From: Vicugna pacos
Taxonomy: Eukaryota > Chordata > Mammalia > Artiodactyla > Camelidae
Assembly: GCF_048564905.1 (NCBI RefSeq)
Contig: NC_133015.1
Span: 5,620,501-5,684,500, forward strand
DNA length: 64,000 nt
Reading direction: 5' to 3'
This document shows, one piece after another, positions 33,145 through 45,324 of the stretch (position 1 is its first letter; every line of letters begins with the position of its first letter). The notes beneath the pieces are model-generated. The model did no database searches. It saw only the letters and a program-made list of their open reading frames with translations, and had not been told where the DNA came from. The translations under genes were made by a program, and so were the position numbers.

Positions 33145-35138
33145 ATGGAAGGAAGTTTTTAGAGGTGGTGAATATTATTATGGCACAAACAATCTCTTAA
33201 AAGTTGACTATTCTCAAATTCTAACTGTCCTTTATATCTTGCCCTGGCCAAGACTTGTATACCACCTTCTGCCAGCACACTAGACTCCACTTCTGATCTT
33301 TATAAAAATTGGCTTTGATAGCAAAACATTTATTCCATAGCTAATATACTCAGAGATCTGTCCACTCAAGTATACTAAACATTGTATTAGTATAAAAAAT
33401 TAAAGGAATTTTAAAATATTTCATTTATTTTAAACCTTTTCATGGACTCTAGAAATGGCTTCTCTTTTCAGCTCAACAGGAATTACAACACTCTCTATTT
33501 TGAACCCTAGCCTACCACTACATTTCTTGACTATCTTCTCCCCATCCTCTTTGACTTATTTGCTTACCTCTTCCAAAATTCTGTTTTTCTGCAGAGTAGT
33601 TTCTCCCACCCAGCCTCTAAGCTATCTGTTTTTCTTACACTATCTAATTTAGGATGTGCACAGAAATCCTTAATTACAAAGCCAAAGGCACTCAATAAGG
33701 TGTCTAGGTAAACAAAGACAGTTGTCTTCCTAAGGGAATTCTGTACACAGCTCTTAAAGCAAGCATCTTTTCCCCCTCACTGAGGCAAGATCATTAGAAG
33801 CATGAATGTACAGACACATTCAAGATCGTTAACCCATTTTACTTTTCTTTTGATAACGATGATGATCACAACCATGAGTTACTCACAATTAAAGTGCACC
33901 TTTCTATTCTTTCTTTCTAGTTATTCTTCATGATGTTCTAAATTTGGAACATATATTAGATGAGATTCGGAATACATATTAGACGAATATCTTGTAAAGA
34001 GTTCAGAATAATATTATTATATCCAGCTATAAATATAATTAATAACTAAAATATATTTATTTGACAATAAGAGCAAGGGTTCAAGTATTAGGCCCCATTG
34101 GTCTACTAGTTTATATCTGCTAGAGGATTAAATTTAAAAAATTAACAATTTTAAATAGGGTATATCCTAGGTTCTCAGTAAGTACCTGTGAATTAACTGA
34201 TATCTATTCCTTTGGAACTAAAAATACTTCCCAATATTTTTTTGCTCTCTTTTCAGTAAGATTAATCTATGGCCTTCTGTGGATCAGAATTTATTTGCTC
34301 AAATCAGCTTTGACTTTCACATCTCAGGATGCAGTTTCCAACTTCAGGCAAAATAATTTACAACTACTGGACATTAAAAGATGCTCTGATGAACTGAGGT
34401 GGTTAATGTTTCCAAATTCTCAGCGGATTCAGTAATCTGCTCTGGGAAGACTGGCTCAAATGGAAACAGCTGGGTTTTGATTAAGAGACTACTTGAGGAT
34501 TATCATACATGTTCTTTTAAGGTCTAGAAACCAGACTCGGGAGAAGAGGGCAAAGCATAATAAGTAGCAATGAAGTAATCTGCAAAGAATAGATACAGTT
34601 CCTCCTGCTTCCCCGCAGTGTTCCTCTCCTATAAGAACAATCATTAATTATACCACCAGTATAGGAATGTTTCCAGGACAAAGCCCCCCAAACTGTCAAC
34701 TGACTGGCCATCTTAAAGACAGGAAATACAATAATTTGAAAACAGCTACAGTCATTGCTTCCCAAGGTGAGGCTGATCCTTAGTTTTGAAATGTCAGGCA
34801 CTATTTGAATCCTAAATACAGGTTCCAGGAATTTTGAGGGAAAAAAAAAGTCTTGTGCCATTTTTGTGGTTAATTAAATGGTTGGCCCCAGTTTTTCTTT
34901 TTGTTAATGTTATGTTGTCCATCTTTGATTACAGTGTTGATGGAAGGAAGCAGGAGAGACTGCTTTCTGCATTCAAAACAGGAACCTTATTTTAAGCATC
35001 CAATTATCATGTAATATTTATATATAATGATAATGGACAGCCAGGGTCTTCCGGAGAAGGAAGTATATTTAATTGGGGATAACTTAGGAGATTTTAATAA
35101 AGGAATTGCTTACAAAAGTGTGTGCCCCTGGGAAGAAA
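33145..35138. other. Unique DNA, no gene seen
   Basis: A pyrimidine-rich patch lies at about 33455-33650. A 114-codon reverse frame at 34517-34861 (starts MAQDFFFP) has no domain I recognise and is probably chance. No repeat family is recognised. Confidence 0.5.
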
Positions 35139-35140
35139 CA

Positions 35141-35177
<37 letters not shown>

Positions 35178-35186
35178 TGAGCGAGC
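35141..35186. repeat. (GA)n microsatellite with GAGC variants
   Basis: About 14 GA units followed by GCGAGCGAGCGTGAGCGAGC-type units. The run introduces a few CpGs into an AT-rich area, followed by ACATGCGCACTAG, a partial NRF1-like half site. Confidence 0.9.
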
Positions 35187-35329
35187 ACATGCGCACTAGT
35201 TAGTGCACGGAAGCACTGGGGCCAACCTTGTTTGCCCTTCCTGGGCAAACAGGATGCAGGATTACCCTTTATAGAGAGGTAATTAAAATAATATCTAAAG
35301 CTCTTCTGAATTACAGAGAAAACTTCCAA

Positions 35330-35415
35330 TCTCAGGTATTCTGATTCACCTTATTTAGGGCAGGGCCAAGCATCTGTAACTTTAGAAGCCAAAATAGGTG
35401 ATTCTGATACATTGA
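35330..35415 (+). mobile_element. MER5-like DNA transposon fragment
   Basis: CAGGGCCAAGCATCTGTAAC, TTTAGAAGCCAAAATAGGTG and ATTCTGATACATTG match the second half of MER5A (GGCCCAGGCATCTGTATTTT, TAAAAGCTCCCCAGGTGATT, CTAATGTGCA). Confidence 0.6.
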
Positions 35416-35514
35416 CAACATTGATAGACTGCATAGTATTTTTGCTTATGCAAAAAGTGATCATCCAGAAAACCGGATGTTGAAGTTATTTTTATTTAGA
35501 CATTAGATCAGATT

Positions 35515-35710
35515 TCCTTTTCTTCTCTCCTCTGCCATTCAATTGTTTCCCCTGTTCAGAACACATTACACTGTTTGTATTTATTTCAATTTATTTATCT
35601 TTTTGCCTTTCCTCCATTTGGCAATGAATTCTCACTATAGGGGACAATCATTTCATCTCTTTGACCAGGATGCATTTACTGTCTTAGTAGGGCTAAATCA
35701 CTAATCTTCT
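35515..35710 (+). mobile_element. L2 3' end fragment (diverged)
   Basis: CACATTACACTGTTTGTATT, TATTTATCTTTTTGCCTTTC, TTGGCAATGAATTCTCACTA, GGGGACAATCATTTCATCTC and GATGCATTTACTGTCTTAGT fit the final L2 segment. Confidence 0.5.
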
Positions 35711-35714
35711 AAAC

Positions 35715-37435
35715 AGAGGTATAGATGAATTCTGTTAAGGAATAAAAATACCATAAAGATGTGACACCCATATCCACATATATAAAACTCCTGGGTTTTA
35801 GAATGATTAGCAATCCATATCAATACATAGTCTGTATCACAAAGACTTTTACTGATAATCTTCCACTGAGAATTCATGCCTGAAAGAAACAGAAAGGGGG
35901 TTTTAAAGTAAGAAAAAATTAAAATGTTATTTGATCTGTGAAATTTAAAAAAAGACTGGTTGATTTAGTGAACAAGTATTTAGTTGGAGAAATTAAAAAT
36001 TAATGGGAACCATTCTTGACTTATGGCAAAAAAGGGGTTTCTGTTCTGATACTCCTCTACATTATTTGTTTGGTCTGATGCAATTAGTGTTTAAACCTGT
36101 TTGGCAGCTATATCTTTCTCTGAATCCTGAAGGCAGTTTAAAATATCACTGGAGAAATAATGTGAGAAATATTATTTATTGTCTCAGCTCTGAGAACCAA
36201 GATAAAATGTTAAAAATCACTTTCTGTAAAGCTGTGATCTGATTCTTTTCTCTGAAGTACAACTCACAAAATCTGCTTAGTATTTTTGTCTTTGCATAAA
36301 GTGATTCCAAAAAGGACCCGGGAGTCACATTGGATTTAGACAGAGACAGAGCATGCTCATGGTGAGAAAGACACGGGGTTAGATGCTACAGGAGAATCCC
36401 TAATACCCAACAGTTACAATCTGCTTTACAAAAAAAAATTAAGCACAGATGCATGAATGGTGTAAGGAAGTAGGAGGCCATCTGTGAGTGAGGTCAAAAT
36501 GACCAAAACAGTCATTATGGAGACAATAAGAACAGAAAGAGTTGAGATCTGACATAGAAAATAAAGTAGGGGTAAGATTTGTACTTTACAAAGGGGTAAG
36601 TGAGTCAGACAGAAGCAAAGAGAGTGGCATATGATCATCCCAAATGTTCTAGCGCCATGTTATTTGGCCAGCGTGAGGAGCACTGAGGTCTTCCTTGCAT
36701 CCCTTTTACTCTGTATTCTGTCTGTGAATCACCTCACCTTCCAAAACCATGCTTTAATTACTATAAAAATCTAATGCTACAAAACCTGTTTTGCTACAGA
36801 TGTATTTACACTGGAGCTCCAGCTGTGGTTACTGCAGTTACCTACAGGGCCTCTTCAAAATGACAACGCTCAAAATTGAATGAAAACGTTTATCTAAGGT
36901 TGCACCCCCTTCTGCATTTGCTACGTCATTTTATAGCTCCAACCTTTTCCTCAAATGAGTAAGATGTCACGACCGTAGGTTAGCACGAGAAACGTGTTTG
37001 CTCTGGTTCCATGGATATGTTTATAAGTAGAGTAAATGTATTTGAGACGTGCGGCAATAAGGGAATGAAGATACTATTTGGATAGATGTGGGTTGGAAGA
37101 GAGTAAATGTGAGACAAGAACCTACAGGTATCAAGAGGAATAGGACATTATCAGCAAGTAAACCTCTGTTAACCTCCAGGGAGTAATAGTAAGAGTACAA
37201 GGAATAGCATTTGATGAGATTAAAAAAAAAAAAGATGAATACTTCAAATGTCTTGATTTTGGTCTTTTTAGAAAGCAAGACAGATTTTTCCACAGAGTTA
37301 AGTATGGAAGTAGAAGCTTGAGGGGTGCTTTGACTATTCAATAGGTTGTTTGTGGAATAAGGTTTTATCTAGGAATGATTCCATGCTAACTTTCTCTTGT
37401 TATAGTCAGTTGGATATATGAAACAGGATTACATT
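35715..37435. other. Unique DNA, no gene seen
   Basis: No repeat family or exon recognised. Short frames at 36003-36242 (forward), 36426-36638 and 37021-37341 (reverse) lack domains. Confidence 0.5.
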
Positions 37436-37439
37436 CATC

Positions 37440-37680
37440 TCACATTTTAATGAGCACAGCCTCTGACCTCCCCATCTAATCAGAGAGTTCCACTCCAGTC
37501 TCCCCTACTACCATGCTCCTCTCCTCAATGGTGATTTTCCGTATGGACCCAACCACAGCCTCTATCTCAGATTATAAGATGTAGGAAGTCGGGGCTGTAT
37601 CCACTTCCATTCACCACTTTATCCATGACACCTGGTAGTAATAACTCAAATATCGTTGAATGAGTGCCTGTTTTTAGTAT
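37440..37680 (+). mobile_element. L2 3' end fragment (diverged)
   Basis: ACTCCAGTCTCCCCTACTAC, a decayed internal stretch, CAGATTATAAGATGTAGGAA, GTCGGGGCTGTATCCACTTC, ACACCTGGTAGTAATAACTC and CGTTGAATGAGTGCCTG follow the order of the L2 end. Confidence 0.5.
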
Positions 37681-37684
37681 AATC

Positions 37685-40500
37685 CTTCCAAACTCCTAAA
37701 CTGATTCATATTTCACCTCGTATCATTGTATCATTTAGTAAACTTAACACCAAATTGAAAAATCTTCTGTATTGTCATTCTTTTGACTAAATACTTAATA
37801 CTTTTATATATCATACGTTCAGCCAAAATATTCCAACCTAATAAGCTTTCTTGAAAGTGTTCATTAATGCAACTGACTTGATCCACTCCAAAGGAATGAG
37901 ACAATAGAAACTGAATAGGTTTAAAAAAAAAATTCTAGACACCATACCTACAATAATTTCTTTAGCCACTAGGTACAAAACACATTTTCTTTACTAGAAA
38001 CTTCTTTTACCACTAATTATCTAATTTACCAGCAAAGAATTTATCACGATTCATATTCCTCATTAAAGAAACTACCATCCTTTCTCATTAGTATACATCT
38101 AAATGTATTTCTCTTTCTCGCCCTTCACGAAAATAGAGCTGTTTGCCCTCAGAAATTTTACATTAGAGACTTTTCCAATCTGTCCAAACTTGTTTTACAC
38201 ATTTTAAAATATCTTTTAAAAATATCTAAAAGGGGTTTCCCTCACATCTGTGATTTCTCTGTTCTGTCAAAGAAATATACAGCAGAGTAGTGAGTACACT
38301 CACCACACAAAACTTAGTCTAAGATACTCCTAAAAATCCCAGTTTCCATAGCAAAAGCACTTGCAGGAAGTACATTTACAGGGATGCCTCTTTGCAATCC
38401 GTAAAAACTGGACTTTTCACCTTCAGGACAAGGTCAAGATAAAGCCTGAGAGATTATCACAATTGCAAATATATTTCCTAAGTAACAACACTACGGAGCT
38501 TGAAATTCCATTGGCGGAACACAGTCCACGTATACAAGGTTTTAAAGAGCTAGAAAATTTACAGTAGCCCCATGTACTTTGCTCATAAACTTGTACTTAC
38601 CCCATTTCTGGGTTGTAACAATAGTTTGTAAGTAGATAAGAACACACATTTCTAGTTGGGAAAAATAATTGTTTTTCTTTTCTCTAACTGTTTCCCATTA
38701 CTTTTATTAAAAAGATTTTTTTAACTCAAACAATTCCAAAGATTTCCAAAATTTTGGGCAAATAGCAATAAGACCTTTTACAGACCTTTTGCATGAAATG
38801 ACTGTGGTGGAAATTACGTACTATTAAAATTTTGTTTTCAGCTAATTTAAACTTTCTGTTTTAAAATAATCTTCAGTCAACAATTCATTTTACTGTTAAG
38901 CCTCCATTTCTTTTCCATTTGAAATGTTGTAGCAAAAATGGTGCCAATAGTGGTGAAATGGACAATACATCAATTATTGAAACAGCTAATAAACTCAACT
39001 GTTACTTCATCCTATACCTCATAATGACAAGAATCTTATAGTTAGGCTACTTAATGCATCAGAAACATTGATTCCCTGAATTAGAAGTCACTTTAATGGG
39101 AATAAGAATTTCATATTAAACTAAATTTCATTTTATTCTCTGAGGCCGAGATTTTTAAAAAATTAATCTTATTATGCATAACTCTGATAATAGTATTTAT
39201 AATATTAATATGAACAACCTTGAATACTTCTAGAGAAGGAACTTATTTGCATAATATGCAGATTTCATAAGCTAGACCAGGGTAATAAATGTAACATAAA
39301 CAATTACAACTTGATACCTATAAATGCATGGAAATTTCATTTCTTGAGTTAACACTGCCTTCATCTAACAGGATAAAATGTTAAGATTTCCTCAACTTAA
39401 AATGATTTCCAATAACTAATGAAAACTCAAAGCACATTGTTAAATTAAGAAATGTACACAAAATGAAGACACCCAAAAGCATGAACCATAGAAGATGCTG
39501 TATATTGTATTAAAAGTACTTTATCATATGAGGACTATTTTTTAAAGAAGCAAAAAGATCAACTAAAGTGGAAGGCTTCATTTTCCAAAATGTCCAAAGT
39601 TTGAAAAGTAATTTACTAAAGGAGATCAATGAATATAAGTCATAAATACATTTGAGTATTTTGTACCAAATGTCAGTCACATGAACTCACTTTTAATTTT
39701 TCATTTATCTCTTGGTAAGAATATTTTAAAGATTATTAAACATTTTAAAGATGATGATGGTGATAAACCTGTAAATCTAATAAATCCCTTCGAAGAAGCA
39801 GATTCAAATGTATTCAACTATTTATGTAATTATTAATGTATCCAATTATTTACCTAATTGGATTATCTGAGCAGATTATTGAGCACTGATACTCAATGTA
39901 AAACGTTTTCTTTGACATTCCTTTGTTTTTAAGTATATACATCAATTAGGGACTTCTTAAGAATTTATAGCACAAATGTTATATTACATACGAGAGTTTA
40001 ATTCTCAAAAAAATGTGAATAAAGCAGTTGAAAAGAAAAAAGTGGGAAAAAAATAAACCATACTATTTGTACATGGATCATTCTAAAGGAACCACCCCCT
40101 CTCCCCATAGATAACGTACAGGAAAACAGACATGTAAAGGGTGGCAAGAAACTTATTTAAAGTTTCCTAATTTGTTCCCATTTTTTGCTTGACAGAATTT
40201 TAAAGCTCTGAGCTTCCAAGGTCAAGGATTTTAGTCTCTCAGTTACCATAAGAAGAGTTTTGTGGCACAGTTTCAAAGCCAATTCCATTAAAGTAAATCT
40301 TTGGGAGGGAGTAAGCTAGTAGGTGATCCACATAGGGCAGTTTTCTGAAGAAAATATTTTTGGAGCTGTTAGAATGAAGGAGAGATTTTGGAAAAGTAAA
40401 AATAAATAAGTCAAAAGATGCTTTTGCTCCTCATTCAAGCTCTAAGCACTATCCAGACTGATTCTGTTAAAAGCTGTGAGCTCATGTCCTCCTTTCCAGG
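37685..40500. other. AT-rich unique DNA, no gene seen
   Basis: About 2.8 kb with no repeat family recognised. The 68-codon forward frame at 38361-38567 has no known domain. This is one of the longest repeat-poor stretches in the window. Confidence 0.5.
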
Positions 40501-40504
40501 GCTG

Positions 40505-40990
40505 TGCACACACTCTCTGTCCACTGAACAAAGCACAAAGTCCTCACCTGCATTCAGAGCTCTCTATGATCTCGTCTAACTGTATTTGCAAATGTGATTT
40601 CCCCAGCCCTTCTTCACCTTTGATGTGTTCCAGTCTAATGCTCTAGGTCCCCATACACTAAGATACTTTTCTCGACCCCCAGTTCTATAGTTCCCTGGAT
40701 CTAAAATTCTCTCTTTGCATGTCCCAAATTGACCATTTCTCAATTTAAAGCCTTCTCCAGCCTCTCAGAGAGAATCAGTGTCCCTCTTTCCTGAACTCCC
40801 TTGGGACTTTTATCTTCATCTTTCTTCTGCCACCAAAGAGCTTCTTTCCCCCTTATATTATAAAAATTCATCTACTTAGTTCCCTCAAAAGAAGAAATAA
40901 AGGCAACACACTTTATGCATACAAGATGTGTATAGTCAAGGACACACAGATTCTGAATGAATGAATAACTGATGAATGAACGAACTGTCA
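40505..40990 (+). mobile_element. L2 LINE 3' end
   Basis: A clear L2 order: AAAGCACAAAGTCCTCACCT, GCATTCAGAGCTCTCTATGA, TCTCGTCTAACTGTATTTGC, TGTGTTCCAGTCTAATGCTC, AAGCCTTCTCCAGCCTCTCA, CTCCCTTGGGACTTTTATCT, then a diverged end with TGAATGAATGAATAACTGAT. The 3' end is diverged or partly replaced. Confidence 0.75.
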
Positions 40991-41344
40991 AAGGAAAGAA
41001 TGAACTGGAAAAAAGCTATTTTCAGAGTTGTGCATCAATGCATGGCTACTGGATTAGCAGCAGATGAGAAATGAGCCAATCCAGGATAAACTATTAGAAT
41101 ATTCTGTATAAAAGGATAAAGATTAAAGTACCAATCATAAATAAAGCCATAAAAGTGTTTTTATTGAGAAGTTTGTTGTGTAATAGACAAACACTGAACC
41201 CCTAATTTCTATGTGTAAATCATTGTCCAAAGTACTGTAATTCAATATACAGCCAGGATTACCAGATTTATTTCTCTTACATAACAAACACTCCGTAGTG
41301 TTTTTTAATGAACCAAGTAAATAGCCCAAGAATTTTACCAATAT

Positions 41345-41465
41345 AATTCATTTTTTCCTCACAACATTCCTTGAGAAAAGTTAATATCCCCATTTTATAG
41401 ATGCAGAACTAATGCTCACAAGGTTAAGAAATTTGCCCAAGGTCGTAGTTAGGATACATAATGAC
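41345..41465 (-). mobile_element. MIR SINE (core)
   Basis: On the top strand: TCCTCACAACATTCCTTGAG, ATATCCCCATTTTATAGATG, CAGAACTAATGCTCACAAGG, TTAAGAAATTTGCCCAAGGT and CGTAGTTAGGATAC. A clear reverse MIR core. Confidence 0.85.
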
Positions 41466-42129
41466 TATGTTCCATCTTTCAAGGGAGGTCTGCTCTATAA
41501 AATGCTTATTTGTTTATTTTTGTAGGATGTTGGCTGTATTAGAATCCTGAATGTTCTAATTTGGTAATGTGACACTTGGGAGAGTGGGGAACTTCTAATC
41601 CTTGTTGCTTTCTGTCTTTAAAAAGCCTAAATCAAAAACTTTATTTTAAAAACCCGAATTTCTGTTTATAGCAACAACTTTGCAATATACTAATTCAATG
41701 TATTTCCCACCAGGTGTGCGGTAATTTGATTTTCTATATAAAAAACAATCAGAAAATCAACACAATTTTTAGGAGAAATCATACCTCTGATACCAGGCCT
41801 GTGGATTTATTCCAGTTTCACCAAACAATCTAAAAGCCAAGAGGCAATGTCCAATGTTACACAAAAGCAGCTTGATGGAAACAAGATCCAAATGGCCTTT
41901 GATACATCAGCAGGGTCCGAATGAGGAAGTCGAAATGACAGTAACCTGGCATCTGCATTTCAGGGAGCTTGGGCTCCTGCTAAAATAATTGCGATTAACA
42001 ACCCCAGCTTTATGCACTAACAAGCCAAGTTTGATTGTAATTCGTTGCTGTGTAACATCCCTCTAACATGTAATTATACACAATGACTAGTGAACTAGGA
42101 ACCAACAAACAAGGGACATGGAATAACTG
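41466..42129. other. Unique DNA; 41790-42080 may be conserved
   Basis: No repeat family or exon recognised. The part from 41790 to 42080 is unique, less AT-rich and holds motifs such as GATTAACAACCCC and TTGATTGTAATTCG. It lies directly beside the CpG-dense spot. Regulatory function is a guess. Confidence 0.3.
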
Positions 42130-42310
42130 TCAGATGGGAAGAGGCAGGCTCTGGAATGCAGGCTGGCGCCCCGCCGGCCCGCTGCGGGGGCGGCACAAGA
42201 GCTTCTCCCCAAGATCGCCGGGAGAATCACCGGCAGCAACACGCAGCGTCCACGTGTCACGTACCTCACCACAGGCCGGCAGCCCGCAGTGCCCGAGAAA
42301 CACCAGGCTG
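42130..42310. promoter_or_regulatory. Isolated CpG-dense mini-island
   Basis: Roughly sixteen CpGs lie within about 145 bases (42165-42310), including GGCGCCCCGCCGGCCCGCTG and GGGGGCGG, in a window otherwise nearly free of CpGs. A 136-codon forward frame (42083-42493) and a 76-codon reverse frame cross it. Both are arginine-, proline- and serine-rich, as expected of GC-rich DNA, and match nothing I know. It could be an orphan CpG island promoter for a non-coding transcript, a retained enhancer, or a small retrocopied exon. Confidence 0.5.
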
Positions 42311-42834
42311 CCAGCAAGATTTCACGTCCTACTGAAATCTGAAGTGTGCAATTACTTTAATTTTATACTTCTCTTGTTCAGCTCAAAAGCGCTTTTTTTG
42401 GCAACAGGAACAACAACAAAAAATCCCACACAATCAGTCACACCTTGGCCTTTCAATCCCACATGTTTCAAGAAAACCACCTCCTGTTTTTAATTTCGTC
42501 GCAAACTCTATGACTACAAACATTACGAAGGCATATTTTCTGAAAACTACGCCCCTGGGATTTGGTTTTCATCAGAAAGAAATAGGTAAGTATTTCCAAA
42601 ATGACGATGCAGGGCCTAAGAGAATTATGAACATGCCATTGTCTGTATTTCATGTTACTAGATGTATTATATATCTTTATTCAGTCCAATAATTTAATGA
42701 TAATTTTATAAAAGAAATGTGTTTTATCTTTTTCTCAAAATATATTCATTGATTTCAATGATTTCAATACAATTGATTTCAATACAATTAAAAACATCTT
42801 TTCTTCATATATCAATGAAAGGAAGAAATATAAG
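42311..42834. other. Unique DNA with a short tandem repeat
   Basis: A 15-bp unit GATTTCAATACAATT is present twice at 42760-42789, after a partial copy. No gene or repeat family recognised otherwise. Confidence 0.6.
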
Positions 42835-42965
42835 TATTTAATATATATTTGAAATATATTATATCAATATGTAATACAAAATATATAATATATATAAGTA
42901 TATATAAAATAAATAATATATAATACACATATAAATATATATATAATATAAATATATGTTATATA
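42835..42965. repeat. AT-rich low-complexity (TA)n-like tract
   Basis: An imperfect mix of ATAT and AATATA units over about 130 bases. The 71-codon tyrosine- and isoleucine-rich reverse frame crossing its edge is an artefact. Confidence 0.85.
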
Positions 42966-42969
42966 AGTA

Positions 42970-43285
42970 TAATAACGTGGATGAGTCATCACAGAATATG
43001 ATGAAAAGTGAAGGAAGCCACATCCAGTATGATTCCATTTATATAACATTCTGGGAAAGGTAAAACTATAGAGGCACATAGCATATTAGTGTATTAGTAT
43101 ATTAGCATGTTAGTATATTGCTAGAGGCAGACGACAAAGAGGCTGGAGGGAAATGACAGATGGTGAGATCATCTAAACCATGGCTGCAGGGGTATGTCCA
43201 TGACTATATGATCCGTCAAAACTGACAGAATCACACACTCACAAGGGTGATTTTTACTGTATGTACATTATGCCTCAGTGAACCT
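42970..43285 (+). mobile_element. LINE-1 3' UTR fragment
   Basis: GGATGAGTCATCACAGAATA, AGTGAAGGAAGCCACATCCA, GTATGATTCCATTTATATAA, CATTCTGGGAAAGGTAAAAC and, near the end, CAAGGGTGATTTTTACTGTA, TGTACATTATGCCTCAGTGA match the L1M end. A small TATTAG-type tandem array (43081-43125) lies inside it. Confidence 0.75.
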
Positions 43286-43299
43286 CACCTAGGAATTAT

Positions 43300-43520
43300 T
43301 TTCATATATGTTGTCACATTAATTTCTCAAAACTTGCTAGAAGATAGAAAGGGGCAAGGACTGCTATCTTCATTATTTTAGAGAGGAGTACTGGATGCTC
43401 AAAGAAGTTAAATATCTCACTTGAGGACAACAGCTAGTATGTATCAGATACAGGCTCAATTTGGGTCGTCCAATGCCAAATCCAGCATCTGCCCTATCAT
43501 AGCAATGCTGCCTCTTAGGA
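43300..43520 (-). mobile_element. MIR SINE
   Basis: The top strand shows TTGTCACATTAATTTCTCAA, a decayed TATCTTCATTATTTTAGAGA stretch, GATGCTCAAAGAAGTTAAAT, AACAGCTAGTATGTATCAGA, TACAGGCTCAATTTGGGTCG. Typical reverse MIR order. Confidence 0.75.
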
Positions 43521-43985
43521 TACTTCAGTACAATGTTCAATTAAAATCAGTCTCCTGCTCCTCCATTCTCTCAAGGCATCTCATACTGAGATTTTCCATA
43601 TTTAAAAAATAATATCAAATATGACCACCAGGCAAATGTTAATTTCATAATGAATTTAATATAATGGTGCACTATGTCATTTTGGCAGCAAACTTACCAA
43701 AGATTTAAGGCGTAATTAATAGAGATGTTATCCAAGTCCCAGAAAATAAATAGACCCACTGTGCACTAAACCAGATGGATGACTTAAAGCAGGATGTTTA
43801 TCTCTGAGTCAACAATGTTTTGAGAGGAGCACAGACAAGTGAAATTTCATTCTGATTAAGGTACATCAATGTCGCATCAGGAACACATGAAAGAACAGGG
43901 ACGTGTTCAAATGAGAGGAGGGAGAGGCATTCTAACATCTACCAAAATCAATGCATAGAAGAGGAAGTCGATGTCCGTATATTTC
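43521..43985. other. Unique DNA, no gene seen
   Basis: No repeat family or exon recognised. Confidence 0.5.
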
Positions 43986-43989
43986 TCAA

Positions 43990-44095
43990 GAGAACTAGAT
44001 CAGGATCTTATAAATTTGGGCTCAGTATAACTTCTTAGTCCAATATCTGACACGTAGTGAGTGTGCACTATATGTTGAATGAATGAATTATAACT
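43990..44095 (+). mobile_element. L2/MIR-type 3' end fragment
   Basis: AGTCCAATATCTGACACGTA, GTGAGTGTGCACTATATGTT and GAATGAATGAA match the shared L2/MIR end (CAGTGCCTGGCACATAGTAG, GTGCTCAATAAATGTTTG). Confidence 0.55.
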
Positions 44096-44284
44096 TGGGT
44101 TATCCAACACAGGGATGAGCTGCTTTATGAAGTCGTTGCCTACTCTTTAATGAAGATTTAATGAGCTGCAGGGATTCCATGAAAGAGATTTCCCCATTAG
44201 ACAGAAGGCTGAAAGAACGTGGAACATTTCTTCCAAAAGTATGGTATTGTGGGGAGAAATCTTGGAGTGTAGAGTAGAAATGAG

Positions 44285-45320
44285 CTTAATTCTACAACTA
44301 TGGAACCAGATCCAAACTAGAAAGTCAACAAAAAATAGACAAAAAATATTTTTAATGAAAGTTTTTCAAAATGATGTTGGAACAACTGGACATCACATCC
44401 ACATGCAAAAAAAAATGACTCTAGACACAGACCTTAACATTTTTCACAAAAAATTACTCCAAAGGATCATAGACTGAAATGTAAAATACACAAATATAAA
44501 ACTCCTACAAGATAATATACTTGGAAGTATAGGTGAACTAAGGTTTGACGATGAGTTTCCAAATAGGAAAACACTTTAATCCATGAAAAAAAAATAAATT
44601 GGGCTTCATTAAAATAAAAACTTACGCTCTGTGAAAGACTGTTTAGAGAATGGAATGAGTCTCAAACTGGGAGAAAATATTTGCAAAATATATATCCGAG
44701 GAAGGACTGGTATCCAAAATACACAAAGAACTCTTACAATTCAACAGTAAGGAAACAAACAACACAGTTTAAAAATGGGCCATCTGACTAGTCATCTCAC
44801 CAGAGAAAACCTGCAGAGGACAAATTAGAAGATGGAACTATGCTCAACATCATGTATCAACAGAGGATTGCAAATTAAACAATAGTGAGATACCACAGCG
44901 TAGCTGCCAGAATTGCTAAAATCCAAAACACTGACAGCACCAAGTGATGGCAAGGAAGTAGATCAACAGGAACTTTCATTCTTTGTTGGCAGGAATAGAA
45001 AATGGTATTGCAACTTGTGTAAATGCATTAGTTAGGCAGTGAAAATGTTCTATATGATGATGTAATACTGGATACTTGTCATTATATATTTGTCAGAACT
45101 CATAGAATTTACAACACAGAGTGAAGCCTAATGTAAATTATGAGCTTTAATTAATAATAACATACCAATATTGGTTCATCAGTTGTGAAAAATGTGCCCC
45201 TCTAATACAAGACGTTAATAATAGTGGAGATGAGGAGGAGAGGCTGAAAGCTTGTATAATTCCAGTGCTTAAGAGTGTGCAAAAGTTTCTATAACCATTC
45301 AATTAAAGAATATTTCAAAG
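44285..45320 (+). mobile_element. LINE-1 ORF2 end and 3' UTR (L1M type)
   Basis: The block holds, in order, GAACCAGATCCAAACTAGAA, TTGGAACAACTGGACATCAC, ATCCACATGCAAAAAAAAAT, ATAAAACTCCTACAAGATAA, CTCAAACTGGGAGAAAATAT, GGACTGGTATCCAAAATACA, TTTAAAAATGGGCCATCTGA, GCAAATTAAACAATAGTGAG and AAAACACTGACAGCACCAAG. It ends with a decayed 3' UTR (CCAATATTGGTTCATCAGTT). The frame at 44241-44477 carries a GHHIHMQKKMTLDTDLN stretch, degraded ORF2 C-terminal coding sequence. There are internal losses near 44990-45060. Confidence 0.85.
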
Positions 45321-45324
45321 AATC

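Noticed and set aside
34517-34861. 114-codon reverse frame
   Set aside because: No known domain, no neighbouring exon-like signals, and typical desert composition.
42083-42493. 136-codon frame over the CpG-dense spot
   Set aside because: Composition explains its length: stop codons are rare in GC-rich DNA. No family resemblance was seen. The CpG density itself is kept as a finding.
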